A stretch of 64,000 nucleotides of DNA from JAWWPG01 sp033850885 (GCA_033850885.1 JAWWPG010000010.1:73541-137540), one strand, 5' to 3'. Counted from the first letter of the stretch, positions 36,671 through 45,640 are shown. Made by a program: numbers and translations. The notes: generated by a model not told the origin, from the letters alone.

Positions 36671-37611
36671 GTCACGGCCCCCGAGCTGCCCTTGCTGCCG
36701 ACGAGCGCACGCGCGATGAAGTTGACGACGAATGTGATGACGAACAGCACGAGTCCGGTAGCGATCAACACGTTGACCGCGATGCCGCTCGAGTCCGGGA
36801 AGCTCAAGGCGATGTTGGCGGCGATCGTGTTCGGGTTGACGCTGCTGATCAGGTTGAACGTCACGACGTTGCTCACCGACAGCACCATCGCGACCGCCAT
36901 GGTCTCTCCGAGGGCCCGGCCGAGACCGAGCATGGCGGCGCTGACGATGCCCGAGCGGGCGTACGGGAACACCGCGAGCCGGATCGACTCCCAGCGGGTC
37001 GCGCCCAGTGCGAGGGCGGCTTCCTCGTGCAGCCGTGGTGTCTGCAGGAAGACCTCACGGCAAAGCGACGTGCTGATCGGAAGGATCATGATCGCGAGGA
37101 CGATGCCCGCGGTGAGGATGGTCCGGCCCGTGACGGACGCTGGACCGGTGAAGAAGGGAAGGAACCCCAGGTGGGCTTGCAACCAGGCATAGATCGGCAC
37201 CATCTTCGGTGACAGCAGGAAGATGCCCCAGAGGCCGTAGACGACACTCGGGACGGCGGCGAGCAGGTCGACCAGGTAGCCCAGCAGCCAGGCCAGCCGG
37301 CGCGGTGCGTAGTGCGAGATGAACAGGGCGACGCCGACCGACAGCGGCGTGGAGATGACCAGGGCCAGGGTTGCGGCGAGGATCGTGCCGAACACCAGCG
37401 GTCCGATGTAGGAGGCGAGCCCTTGTCCACCGGGTATCTGGCTTCGAGAGGCGGTGAACGCCGGGAACCCCTCATACGTGAGGAAGATAGCCACCCCCGC
37501 GAGCGTGACCAGGATCAATCCGCCCGCTGAGGTGGCGACGCCTCTGAAGAGGCGGTCCCCGATGCGTCGAGGCGCATGTCGGGACCCGCGCTCGGTGTGC
37601 GTTGTCGTCAC
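36667..37611 (-). CDS. pstC: Phosphate ABC importer permease PstC
   Basis: A 314-residue permease with six main membrane segments. Visible features are the VPSVVYGLWGIF segment, the EAA-type loop LHEEAALALGATRWESIRLA and GLGRALGETMAVAMVLS. It lies between pstS and pstA, 28 bases after pstS. With PstA it forms the channel for high-affinity phosphate import. Confidence 0.94.
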   Translation of the reverse strand: MTTTHTERGSRHAPRRIGDRLFRGVATSAGGLILVTLAGVAIFLTYEGFPAFTASRSQIPGGQGLASYIGPLVFGTILAATLALVISTPLSVGVALFISHYAPRRLAWLLGYLVDLLAAVPSVVYGLWGIFLLSPKMVPIYAWLQAHLGFLPFFTGPASVTGRTILTAGIVLAIMILPISTSLCREVFLQTPRLHEEAALALGATRWESIRLAVFPYARSGIVSAAMLGLGRALGETMAVAMVLSVSNVVTFNLISSVNPNTIAANIALSFPDSSGIAVNVLIATGLVLFVITFVVNFIARALVGSKGSSGAVT

Positions 37612-37639
37612 ATCTCGTCCTAGGTTCCTCGGCGAACCA

Positions 37640-38761
37640 TCACCCAGCCGTGACCGTGTTGATCGCCTTCGTCGCCTTGGCGATGATGGCGGCGGTCAAC
37701 GGGGCCGATCCCGCCTGCTTGGCTGCCGCCGCTTGCCCGCCGGAGCTGACGGCGTACGCCTCGAAGGCCTTGATCAGGCTGGCAGTGGACTGGCTCGACT
37801 GCTTCTGGCAGAACATCTGATAGGAGATGAGGATGATCGGGTAGGTGCCCGACGACGTCGTCGTGCGGTTGACCTTCATCGACAGGTTCGTCGTGGAGCT
37901 GGGGTCCACGAACGTCGACTGGTCGAGGACCTTCGAGGCGGCTGCCGCCGAGGGTGCGACGTGAGCCGACCCTACGGTGATGAGGGCCTGGCTCAGGGCC
38001 TTGGCTTGGCTCGCGTCGGCGTACCCGATCGTTCCGTTGCCTGCCTGGACGGCGGCGACCACACCCGATGTGCCGTCGGCGCCCTCACCGCTCTTGAGGG
38101 GCCAGTCCTCGCTCGCGGGATACTTCCAGGCTGATCCCGCGGCCTGGGAGAGGTAGTCGGTGAAGTTGAAAGTGGTGCCCGACGAGTCCGAGCGGTGGAC
38201 TGGTGTGATCGTCGTGCTGGGCAGCTTTACGCCGGGGTTCTCGCCGGCGATCGCCTTGTCGTTCCAGGTGGTGATCTTGCCCGCGAAGATCTGCGCGAGC
38301 GTGTCCGGCGAGAGGTTGAGCTTCGTCACGCCGGGCAGGTTGTAGGCCACGGCGATCGGGCTCACGTAGACCGGGACCTGGATCGGGTCGCTTCCGCACT
38401 TTTGCTTCGCTTGCTTGATCTGGTCGCTGGTGAGGTAGGCATCGGATCCGGCGAACTGGACCGCCCCCGAGAGCAGCTCGTCAACGCCTCCGCCAGAGCC
38501 CACCGGGTCGTAGTTGATCGTCACGCCGGTGTTGGCGGTCTGGAAGGCTGCGGTCCAAGCCTCGATGGCCGACTGTTGGGCGGTGGATCCGGCGCCGTTG
38601 AGAGTGCCCGAGAGCGCTGGAGCGGTGGAGCCGCCGCCGGAGCTCGGTGTGGTTTTCGGGGTGTTGTTCTCGTTCGAGGCGCTGCACGCGCCCAGCGTCA
38701 CGGCAACGCATAGACTCAGTGATCCCATGAGCAGCACGCGGGGTGCGGAAGGACGGTTCAC
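37640..38761 (-). CDS. pstS: Phosphate-binding lipoprotein
   Basis: A 373-residue PstS with a signal peptide ending in the lipobox LGAC (Cys26) and a Ser/Thr/Gly linker. The binding core has LNGAGSTAQQSAIEAW, NYDPVGSGGGVDELL, FAGSDAYL, VHRSDSSGTTFNF and the late FCQKQSSQS. The GTG at 38761 is chosen because GAGGAAG lies about nine bases upstream and it gives a normal signal peptide. A PHO-box-like repeat lies 81 bases upstream. Confidence 0.93.
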   Translation of the reverse strand: MNRPSAPRVLLMGSLSLCVAVTLGACSASNENNTPKTTPSSGGGSTAPALSGTLNGAGSTAQQSAIEAWTAAFQTANTGVTINYDPVGSGGGVDELLSGAVQFAGSDAYLTSDQIKQAKQKCGSDPIQVPVYVSPIAVAYNLPGVTKLNLSPDTLAQIFAGKITTWNDKAIAGENPGVKLPSTTITPVHRSDSSGTTFNFTDYLSQAAGSAWKYPASEDWPLKSGEGADGTSGVVAAVQAGNGTIGYADASQAKALSQALITVGSAHVAPSAAAASKVLDQSTFVDPSSTTNLSMKVNRTTTSSGTYPIILISYQMFCQKQSSQSTASLIKAFEAYAVSSGGQAAAAKQAGSAPLTAAIIAKATKAINTVTAG

Positions 38762-38841
38762 GTGGTTCTTCCTCAAAGGTGTGTTGGACAGGGTTCTCGA
38801 CGCCTGTGACGCTAGGGACTGCAGGTGTCCGCTGTGTTTGG

Positions 38842-38863
38842 CGATGGTTAACGGGTCGTGAAC
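38842..38863 (-). promoter_or_regulatory. PHO-box-like direct repeat upstream of pstS
   Basis: On the minus strand two 11-base units are adjacent, GTTCACGACCC and GTTAACCATCG. They resemble the PhoP-binding units of Streptomyces (GTTCACC-like). The position about 80 bases before pstS suits phosphate-starvation activation. Confidence 0.6.
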
Positions 38864-38910
38864 GCTGTGCGACCAGGAGACCTCGCCTGTACGGACAGTG
38901 CCGAGACCTT

Positions 38911-38932
38911 CTCCGCGGAGCGCTCCGCGGAG
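38911..38932. promoter_or_regulatory. 22-bp perfect palindrome before the cation efflux gene
   Basis: Two tandem CTCCGCGGAG units with a CG between them form one perfect 22-bp palindrome (38911-38932), 44 bases upstream of the efflux gene. It looks like an operator for a dimeric metal-responsive regulator; it could also be a hairpin. Confidence 0.5.
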
Positions 38933-38975
38933 CCGATTATCCAAGGGGGAGCGGCATATCCGGCAGAATGGACCC

Positions 38976-39893
38976 GTGAGCGGCCACCACCACCTTCACG
39001 GGTCCTCGACGGTCGAGGAGAACCGTCGGCGTCTCGTCGTGGTGCTCTCGACCACGTCCCTCGTGCTGCTGGCCGAGGTGGTCGGAGCGGCGGTCTCCGG
39101 CAGCCTGGCGCTACTCGCCGACGCCGGTCACATGCTCACCGACATCGCCGGGCTGACGCTCGCGCTGGTGGCGGCGGTGCTCGGCCGGCGTCCCGCGACG
39201 GACACCCGCACCTGGGGGTTCGTACGCCTCGAGGTGCTGGCCGCCGCCGCGCAGGCTGCGGTGCTGCTGGCGGTCGGCGGGTTCATCCTCGTCGAGGGGG
39301 TACGGCGCCTGGTGTCGCCGCCCGCCGTGGACTCCTCGCTGATGGTGGTCTTCGGCGCCGTCGGTCTGGCGGGGAACCTGGTCGGCATCGCCGTACTCAC
39401 GGCCGCGCGGCGCTCGAACCTCAACATGCGCGCCGCCTTCCTCGAGGTGGTGAGCGACGCACTGGGGTCGTCAGCGGTGATCGTGGCCGCCCTGGTGATC
39501 GCCGCGACCGGCTGGCTGCGCGCGGATGCGGTCGCCTCTTTGCTCATCGGGGTGCTGATCATCCCGCGTACGGTGCGGCTGCTGCGTGACAGCGTCAACG
39601 TTCTTCTCGAGTCGACACCGGCAGGGATGGAGCTTGGTGAGGTTCGTGAGCACATGCTTCAGCTCCCGCACGTCCACGACGTGCACGACCTGCACGCCTC
39701 CCAGGTCGCGACCGGCCTTCCGGTGCTGACGGTCCACGCGGTCGTCGACGACGCCTGCTTCCACGACGGGCACCTGATGCAGATGCTCGACGAGCTGCAG
39801 GAATGCCTCTTAGGGCACTTCGATGTCCAGCACTCGACGATCCAGTTCGAGGCGGCGAGCCACTCCGCGCACGAGCACGCTGCCCACCGGTAG
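38976..39893 (+). CDS. Cation diffusion facilitator (zinc/cobalt/cadmium efflux)
   Basis: A 305-residue CDF transporter with a His-rich N-terminus (GHHHLHG), six membrane segments, the metal-site motifs LADAGHMLTDIAG and EVVSDALGSS, and a C-terminal cytoplasmic domain with HVHDVHDLH and a His-rich tail. GTG 38976 puts the His-rich head at the start; the longer frame is unsupported. Divergent from pstS. Confidence 0.9.
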   Translation: MSGHHHLHGSSTVEENRRRLVVVLSTTSLVLLAEVVGAAVSGSLALLADAGHMLTDIAGLTLALVAAVLGRRPATDTRTWGFVRLEVLAAAAQAAVLLAVGGFILVEGVRRLVSPPAVDSSLMVVFGAVGLAGNLVGIAVLTAARRSNLNMRAAFLEVVSDALGSSAVIVAALVIAATGWLRADAVASLLIGVLIIPRTVRLLRDSVNVLLESTPAGMELGEVREHMLQLPHVHDVHDLHASQVATGLPVLTVHAVVDDACFHDGHLMQMLDELQECLLGHFDVQHSTIQFEAASHSAHEHAAHR

Positions 39894-39902
39894 GGCGCTC
39901 GG

Positions 39903-40274
39903 TCAGCGGTGCCTTTTGATGCGCCGGCGCACCAGCTTGCGCCTCGCCTCCGGGTTCTTGCGCTGGCGAAGATATCCGACGTACGCCGCGGCGCCGATCG
40001 CCGTGACTAGCAGCGGCGGTCCAGATGGCTTGAGCGGACCTCGGTGACGCTGTGAGAGCACGGCTCCCTGCGACTGGTTGGACAGGATCGACCAACGCGC
40101 CATGTTCGACAGCGCCGAGCCGAGGCTCATTGAGGACCCGACGGAGAGCGCCGAGGCAAAGGAGCCGATGCTCCCGAACGACGCGAACGACCCGACGCTG
40201 GCAACGGAGAGCGCGGAGCTGTCAGAGGCGACGGACAGGAACGAGTTGCGTGACCACAGCGACCAGCTGGACAT
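39903..40274 (-). CDS. Serine-rich repeat small membrane protein, unknown function
   Basis: A 123-residue protein. Residues about 5-65 repeat a short unit in which Ser occurs every two or three positions (SVASVGSFASFGSIGSFAS). A Pro-rich stretch and one hydrophobic segment (LLVTAIGAAAYVGYL) follow, then a strongly basic tail (RRKLVRRRIKRHR). ATG 40274 has AAGGAG seven bases upstream, which supports real coding. The repeat could form a beta-solenoid-like or pentapeptide-like rod, or a surface stalk. I do not recognise the family. Confidence 0.65.
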   Translation of the reverse strand: MSSWSLWSRNSFLSVASDSSALSVASVGSFASFGSIGSFASALSVGSSMSLGSALSNMARWSILSNQSQGAVLSQRHRGPLKPSGPPLLVTAIGAAAYVGYLRQRKNPEARRKLVRRRIKRHR

Positions 40275-40440
40275 GAACGGCTCCTTCGTGAGCTTCGGCA
40301 ACGGACGAGCTTGCTGCAGTATGACGCCAGGCCGCTCGTTGATCACCGGGTCGGTCCGGCCGCTCGCCGCGGCCATGTTTCTCGAGCGGGGTATGCCGAC
40401 CTCCCGCGACGAGCCGTTGTGGGTAGCGGAGAATGGCGGG

Positions 40441-41355
40441 GTGAGTCGCCGGGCGTTGCTGCTGTTCATCGGTCTGGGTGTCGCCTGGGGTATCCCGTAC
40501 CTGCTGATCAAGGTGGCCGTGCGTGAGCTGTCGCCCACCGAGCTGGTGCTGGCCCGCACGATGCTCGCGGCGATCCTCCTGCTGCCGGTCGCCGCCGCTC
40601 GGCGCGCCGTCGTACCGGTGCTGCGGCACTGGAAGCCACTGCTCGCCTTCACGGCGTGCGAGATAGCCATCCCGTGGGTCTCGCTCGGTAGCGCCGAGCA
40701 ACGGTTGCCGAGCTCGACCACCGGGCTGCTCATCGCCGCCGTACCGATCGTCGGGATCGCGGTGGCGTTCCTCGGCGGACGGGCCGAGCCGCTTCCCGCG
40801 ACCGCGTGGGCAGGTCTCGCCCTCGGCATCGCCGGGGTCGGCGCGCTGGTGGGCCTCGACGTGGGCGGCTCGAACCTGGGCGCGGTGGGAGAGGTCGGGC
40901 TCACCGTACTGGGCTACGCCCTCGGACCGGCTATCCTGTCGCGCTACCTCAGCAGCCTGCCCAGCATCGGCGTCGTCGCGACGTCACTTACCCTGACGTC
41001 ACTCGTCTACGTCCCCGTGGTCCTGACAACGGACGGGATGCCCTCCTCGTTGCCTTCGGGAGAGGTCATCTGGTCGGTCGTCCTGCTGGCCACTGTGTGT
41101 ACGGCGTTAGCGTTCCTGCTCCTCTTCGCCCTCGTCGGTGAGATCGGACCGGTACGGGCGACAACGATCACATATGTCAACCCCGCCGTCGCGGTAGCTG
41201 CAGGGGCGCTCATCCTGAACGAACCCGTGACCGTATGGACCCTCGTCGGGTTCGTCCTGGTCGTGGCCGGGTCCTACCTGGTCAACCGCCAGCCGAGGAA
41301 GGCTCGCGACGTTCCGTCGGACGGGCTGCCGCTGGGGACCCATGCCGGAGGGTGA
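40441..41355 (+). CDS. EamA/DMT-family transporter
   Basis: A 304-residue drug/metabolite transporter of the DMT superfamily with ten hydrophobic segments in two EamA repeats. The N-terminal LFIGLGVAWGIPYLLIKVAV and second-half TYVNPAVAVAAGALILNEPV are typical. GTG 40441 fits the first helix; upstream codons are hydrophilic. It overlaps the start of the glycosylase gene by 14 bases. Substrate unknown. Confidence 0.85.
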   Translation: MSRRALLLFIGLGVAWGIPYLLIKVAVRELSPTELVLARTMLAAILLLPVAAARRAVVPVLRHWKPLLAFTACEIAIPWVSLGSAEQRLPSSTTGLLIAAVPIVGIAVAFLGGRAEPLPATAWAGLALGIAGVGALVGLDVGGSNLGAVGEVGLTVLGYALGPAILSRYLSSLPSIGVVATSLTLTSLVYVPVVLTTDGMPSSLPSGEVIWSVVLLATVCTALAFLLLFALVGEIGPVRATTITYVNPAVAVAAGALILNEPVTVWTLVGFVLVVAGSYLVNRQPRKARDVPSDGLPLGTHAGG

Positions 41356-42208
41356 CACGGTCTGGCTGCACGCGCAGAGGCTCAACTGGGTCCTCGCCGG
41401 CCGGCACGTCACGGCGTCGGACCTGCGGCTCCCCGGTCTTGCGACGACCAACCTGGCCGGTTGCGAGGTACGTGACGTTACGAGCCGCGGGAAGCACCTG
41501 CTGATCCACCTGCAGGCGCCCGACGGGCGGGAGTGGACGCTCCGCTCTCACCTGCGGATGGACGGCACCTGGCGGGTCTTCCGGCCAGGGGAGCGCTGGC
41601 TTGGCCGGCCGCGTCACACGGTCCGTGTCGTCCTCACCACAGCGGACGCGGTCGCCGTAGGTTTCCACTTGCACGACGTCGCCCTCGTACCGCGTGACGA
41701 GGAGGCTTCCCTGGTGGGTCATCTCGGCCCCGACCTGCTCGGCACGGACTGGGATGCGGCGGAGGCGGTACGGCGACTGTCGGCCCGACCAGACCGGGAG
41801 ATCGCGGTGGCCCTGCTCGACCAGCGGAACTTGGCCGGCATCGGCAACTTCTACAAGTGCGAGATCCTCTTCCTGCGTGGCGTCTCCCCGTGGACGGCCG
41901 TCCGCGATGCGGGCGACCTCACCGCGATGGTCGACCTCGCCCACCGGCTGCTGCTGGCCAACCGTGACCGATGGGCACAGGTGACCACCGGGGACACGAG
42001 GCCGGGCCAAGGGGCGTACGTCTTCGACCGCGGAGGGTTGGCCTGTCGACGGTGTGGAACCGTCGTCCGGGTTGCCCGACTGGCTAACTCGGCGACCGAG
42101 GACCGCATCACCTACTGGTGTCCGTCCTGCCAGCCCGGGCCCGTTCCGCCGCACTCGACCGAGTCGAGGTCACGTCCCGCGCGACGAGGCAGCGGTCGCC
42201 TGGCCTGA
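41342..42208 (+). CDS. Formamidopyrimidine/endonuclease VIII-type DNA glycosylase
   Basis: A 288-residue Fpg/Nei enzyme that excises oxidised bases. The catalytic start MPEGDTVW (Pro2, Glu3) indicates the Nei2 branch seen in mycobacteria. RGKHLLIHL, the ALLDQRNLAGIGNFYKCEIL helix-two-turn-helix and a C-terminal zinc finger (CRRCGT ... CPSC) follow. The PEGD form prefers oxidised pyrimidines. It overlaps the EamA gene, so the two are co-transcribed. Confidence 0.9.
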   Translation: MPEGDTVWLHAQRLNWVLAGRHVTASDLRLPGLATTNLAGCEVRDVTSRGKHLLIHLQAPDGREWTLRSHLRMDGTWRVFRPGERWLGRPRHTVRVVLTTADAVAVGFHLHDVALVPRDEEASLVGHLGPDLLGTDWDAAEAVRRLSARPDREIAVALLDQRNLAGIGNFYKCEILFLRGVSPWTAVRDAGDLTAMVDLAHRLLLANRDRWAQVTTGDTRPGQGAYVFDRGGLACRRCGTVVRVARLANSATEDRITYWCPSCQPGPVPPHSTESRSRPARRGSGRLA

Positions 42209-42273
42209 ATGCGGCGGCCGAAAGCGGCCGCTATCGTGGGGTCTCGCCCGCCCGAGTATGAATGAGACAAGCA

Positions 42274-42606
42274 ATGATCTTCATCGCCGTACGGTTCAAG
42301 GCCAAGCCCGAGCACGCCGACGAGTGGATGTCGCTCGTCGACGAGTTCACCCGCTCCACTCGGGCCGAAACAGGAAACCTCTGGTTTGAATGGTCGCGAA
42401 GCGTCGATGACCCGGCCGAGTTCGTCCTGTTGGAGGCGTTCCGCGACGATGAGGCCGGGGCGTCTCACGTGAAGACGCCGCATTTCAGGGCTGCCGTCGC
42501 CGAGATCCCTAGGTTCCTGGACGAGACTCCGCGGATCATCAACGTCGAGGTTCCAGGCGAGGACTGGTCCCAGATGGCGGAGATGCAGGTGGAGGCCTTC
42601 CGCTGA
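42274..42606 (+). CDS. Antibiotic-biosynthesis-monooxygenase (ABM) domain protein
   Basis: A 110-residue ABM/putative quinol monooxygenase of the ferredoxin-like fold. The sequence MIFIAVRFKAKPEHADEWM, then RAETGNLWFEWSRSVDDP and HVKTPHFRAAV, is the family core. ATG 42274 is used because homologues begin at this Met; ATG 42262 adds four residues. These proteins need no cofactor and are often involved in oxidative-stress detoxification; the substrate is unknown. Confidence 0.85.
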   Translation: MIFIAVRFKAKPEHADEWMSLVDEFTRSTRAETGNLWFEWSRSVDDPAEFVLLEAFRDDEAGASHVKTPHFRAAVAEIPRFLDETPRIINVEVPGEDWSQMAEMQVEAFR

Positions 42607-42631
42607 CCGCCAGCAGTGGCTACCGTGAGCT

Positions 42632-43696
42632 ATGAGCACCAGTTTGCGATGTGTAGTGGCTCTTGTCCTTTCTGCCCTGGTTGGCTCCCTCGGCGGTCCT
42701 TCGAGCCCGCCAGCCGCCGTCCCACCGCTCGCGTTGGCGGCGCAGCCGACCGTCGTACACGTGAAGGGCAACCACCTCGTCGACGGCCACGGCCACGTAG
42801 TCCAGCTCGCGGGAGTGAACCGCTCGGGCACGGAGTATGCCTGTGCCGAAGGCTGGGGGATCTTCGACGGCCCGTCCGGCGGCGCCTCGATCACCGCCAT
42901 CACGACCTGGGGTGCCCAGATCGTCCGGGTGCCACTCAACGAGGACTGCTGGCTGGGGATCAACGGCGTGCCTGCCGCCTACGGCGGTGCCGCGTATCGC
43001 AGCGCCGTCAAGGGTTTCGTGCAGCGTCTTGAGAACCATGGGCTTCTCGTCGACCTCGACCTGCACTGGACCGCTCCCGGCACGCAGCTCGCCCTCGGTC
43101 AACAGGTGATGGCCGATGCAGACCACTCCCCGACCTTCTGGCGCAAGGTCGCGGCCACCTTCAAGACCGACCACGCGGTCATGTTCGAGCTTTTCAACGA
43201 ACCTCACGACATCACGTGGAGCTGCTGGCGCAACGGTTGCCTGACCGACGGTGGGTGGCGTACCGCAGGGATGCGGCAGCTGCTCGGCGCGGTTCGCGGG
43301 ACAGGCGCGACGAACGTCGTACTCATGGGTGGACTGGACTGGTCGAGTGACCTGTCGCAATGGCTCAGCCACCGTCCCGCCGACCCGGCCGGGCAGCTCG
43401 CCGCAGCCTTCCACACCTACAACTTCAGTGGCTGCAACACGCGAGCCTGCTGGCGGTCGACCGTCGCCAAGGTCGGCAAGCATGTCCCCGTCGTGATGAC
43501 GGAGTTCGGCGAGAACGACTGCGCAGGTGGGTACGTCGGACCGCTGATGAACTGGGCGGACGCCCACGGCCTGTCCTACCTTGGCTGGACGTGGGACACC
43601 TGGGACTGCTCGAGCGGCCCAGCGCTCATCAGCTCGTACGACGGCACGCCGACCGGTTTCGGCAAGGTCGTCCGCGACCATTTCCTGCATCGCTGA
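42632..43696 (+). CDS. Secreted glycoside hydrolase family 5 enzyme
   Basis: A 354-residue protein with a Sec signal peptide (about residues 1-35) and a GH5 barrel. The acid/base glutamate lies in VMFELFNEPHD and the nucleophile in VPVVMTEFGEND. The N-terminal GVNRSGTEYAC and six or more cysteines suggest disulfides outside the cell. GH5 enzymes act on beta-1,4-glucan or mannan. It converges on the sedolisin gene. Confidence 0.85.
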   Translation: MSTSLRCVVALVLSALVGSLGGPSSPPAAVPPLALAAQPTVVHVKGNHLVDGHGHVVQLAGVNRSGTEYACAEGWGIFDGPSGGASITAITTWGAQIVRVPLNEDCWLGINGVPAAYGGAAYRSAVKGFVQRLENHGLLVDLDLHWTAPGTQLALGQQVMADADHSPTFWRKVAATFKTDHAVMFELFNEPHDITWSCWRNGCLTDGGWRTAGMRQLLGAVRGTGATNVVLMGGLDWSSDLSQWLSHRPADPAGQLAAAFHTYNFSGCNTRACWRSTVAKVGKHVPVVMTEFGENDCAGGYVGPLMNWADAHGLSYLGWTWDTWDCSSGPALISSYDGTPTGFGKVVRDHFLHR

Positions 43697-43735
43697 GCAC
43701 GAGCTGGACAGTCACCGGCCCGGCACGGGCTCCTC

Positions 43736-45115
43736 TCAGGAGGGCAGCGCCTTGACGAGCGCCGGCACGAACACAGCGCCGTCGACGGTGCCGTAGGCGG
43801 AGGGCAGGTCGTAACCCTTCTTGCAGCGGTAGCCCGTGACGCCCTGCCACGTGTTGTTGCCCTTCGTGACATCGACAAACCCCGCCTTGGCCCCCAGCGG
43901 CCCCAAGGCGTACAGCGTCGGGTTCAAGAACCCGAGCGGTTTGTCACCGTTCTCCTGCGTAGCGAGCGACAGGATCGCGGCGAAGAGGGGTGCCGACATC
44001 GATGTGCCGTCGGTGCCCTGCATCACGACGTCCGGCATCGCGCGCCGCCTGCTCAGCTTCAAGGCGCCGATGCCGGACTGCCACTTCGGCCGGGCGTACA
44101 CATGCGAGAATCCTCCACCGGAGAACCGGACGAGAGAGTCCGGCGCTGTGCGATGGCCCTTGACGACGTGCAGAACGGTGCCGCCCACGGCGGTGACGAG
44201 CGGGTCCGATGCCGGCCAGCCGACGACCCGGTGACCGTATACCCCGCCGCCGTCCCGCGCCCTCTTCGGCCCGGTGGCGCCGTCGTCGCCGGAGGCGGCC
44301 ACGATCGGGATGCCGGCCGCCCGGGCCCTGCGGAAGGTGCCGTCCATGCCTTTGATCTCGGACGGCAGGTTGAAAGTCTCCTCGGTCGCGCTGAGGCTCA
44401 TCGAGATCACGTCGACGGTCTGGTGCGCGATCAGGTGGTCGATCGCCTTCATCATCTTCGGGAAGCCGTGCAGGCCGAGTGTCTCGGCGACCGGGGTCGC
44501 GACGACGTAGATGTGGGCGCCCGGCGCAAGCGTGTGGAACATCGCCACGTCGAGGTCGGTCTCTCCGGCCCAGCCGCCGCAGACTCCCTGATGGCCACGC
44601 GGACAGCTGGGATCCCCGACCGGAGCCAGAATCGTCACGTGCGCCTTCGGCAGGCCGTTGGCCCGATCGTAGGCGTCGATGACCCGCTGGATGTGGGGAT
44701 CTCCGAAGCTTACGATCGTCGCGATCGACGTTCCTTGGCCGGTGATGCCCTTGTTCCACAGCGGTTTGACGTCGTACGCCGCGACCTGGTCGGGCAGCCG
44801 ACCGGTCAGTCGCGTCATGATCCGGGCGCGGGCGGCTGGGGTGGCTCCCTTGCCGACCGCGGTCGCCGCGGCACCGAACTTGCGGCTCGGCTGGGTGAGC
44901 GGGCTAAGTGGGCTGCCGCTCTGCCTGACACTGCCGCTTGGGCTCACGCTCGCTTTGACGCTTCCGACGGCCTGCGCGGCCGCCGCCGGCAGCACCAGGC
45001 ACCCGACGGCGGTTCCTGCGACGACGAGCCGGTTACGACGGCTCATCGAGAGGAGGTCGAGCGGTGGAAGCAGGCGGAAGGCTGATCTCCGGCTGGTGGC
45101 CGAGTGTCGTGACAT
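43736..45115 (-). CDS. Secreted sedolisin-type serine-carboxyl protease (S53)
   Basis: A 459-residue protease with a signal sequence whose core is around residues 30-50, then a short prosegment. The S53 Glu/Asp pair is in GGWAGETDLDVAMFH, the oxyanion Asp in SGDDGATG, and the nucleophile in GTDGTSMSAPLF. The Ca-site region at the C-terminus (FVDVTKGNNTW) is present. ATG 45115 has GAGGAG six bases upstream. Such acid-stable proteases digest protein in acidic soils. Confidence 0.85.
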   Translation of the reverse strand: MSRHSATSRRSAFRLLPPLDLLSMSRRNRLVVAGTAVGCLVLPAAAAQAVGSVKASVSPSGSVRQSGSPLSPLTQPSRKFGAAATAVGKGATPAARARIMTRLTGRLPDQVAAYDVKPLWNKGITGQGTSIATIVSFGDPHIQRVIDAYDRANGLPKAHVTILAPVGDPSCPRGHQGVCGGWAGETDLDVAMFHTLAPGAHIYVVATPVAETLGLHGFPKMMKAIDHLIAHQTVDVISMSLSATEETFNLPSEIKGMDGTFRRARAAGIPIVAASGDDGATGPKRARDGGGVYGHRVVGWPASDPLVTAVGGTVLHVVKGHRTAPDSLVRFSGGGFSHVYARPKWQSGIGALKLSRRRAMPDVVMQGTDGTSMSAPLFAAILSLATQENGDKPLGFLNPTLYALGPLGAKAGFVDVTKGNNTWQGVTGYRCKKGYDLPSAYGTVDGAVFVPALVKALPS

Positions 45116-45211
45116 GACTGCTCCTCGGAGCTCGTGGCCCCCTCGTGAATGCCTGTCGCACTCGCGTTCTACGCCATGCTGGCGACCGGCCAGATCGCTG
45201 TCAAGGCACAC

Positions 45212-45640
45212 TTACTTGACGACGAGGATGCCGTGCATGTTGGAGTGGAACTCGCAGTGGTAGGGGTAGCGTCCGGGTTTGCTCGGAGCATTGAACCTGG
45301 CACTCCCGCCGCCCGCTACGACGTTGACGCTGAACATCCCGGCCTGGTCCGACGTCAGCGTGTGGGTCTCGCTGTCCTGGTTGGTGACCATCACCGTGGC
45401 TCCGGGCTTGACGGTCATGGCTCCCTGGTAGGCGAAATTCTTGATGGTGACCATGACCATGCCGGCCATCCCCTGCGACGACGGCGACTTGGCCATGCCA
45501 GGACTCATCGCGGACGTCGGATGCGACGGCTTGGGTGGCGTCGGGGCATTGCTCCCACCCGAGGATGAGCCGCATCCGGAGACCGTGATCACCGCGGCGG
45601 TCGCGAAGGTTGCGAGCAAGGGGAGTCTGGACTTCGTCAT
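45212..45640 (-). CDS. Cupredoxin-domain lipoprotein
   Basis: A 142-residue lipoprotein with lipobox VSGC near residue 22 and a linker, then a plastocyanin-like copper domain. Copper ligands are visible as His in SETHTLTS and Cys-x-x-x-His-x-x-Met in YHCEFHSNM. It probably shuttles electrons or binds copper at the membrane surface. ATG 45640 fits the signal peptide. It precedes the sedolisin gene by about 100 bases. Confidence 0.85.
   Translation of the reverse strand: MTKSRLPLLATFATAAVITVSGCGSSSGGSNAPTPPKPSHPTSAMSPGMAKSPSSQGMAGMVMVTIKNFAYQGAMTVKPGATVMVTNQDSETHTLTSDQAGMFSVNVVAGGGSARFNAPSKPGRYPYHCEFHSNMHGILVVK

Noticed and set aside
40275..40904. N-terminal extension of the serine-repeat protein, covering the EamA gene
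   Set aside because: The region is the antisense of a clear transporter gene; AAGGAG before 40274 marks the real start.
43697..43735. Terminator between GH5 and sedolisin genes
   Set aside because: Only a 5-bp stem (GCCCG/CGGGC) with no T-run is present, too weak to report as a feature.
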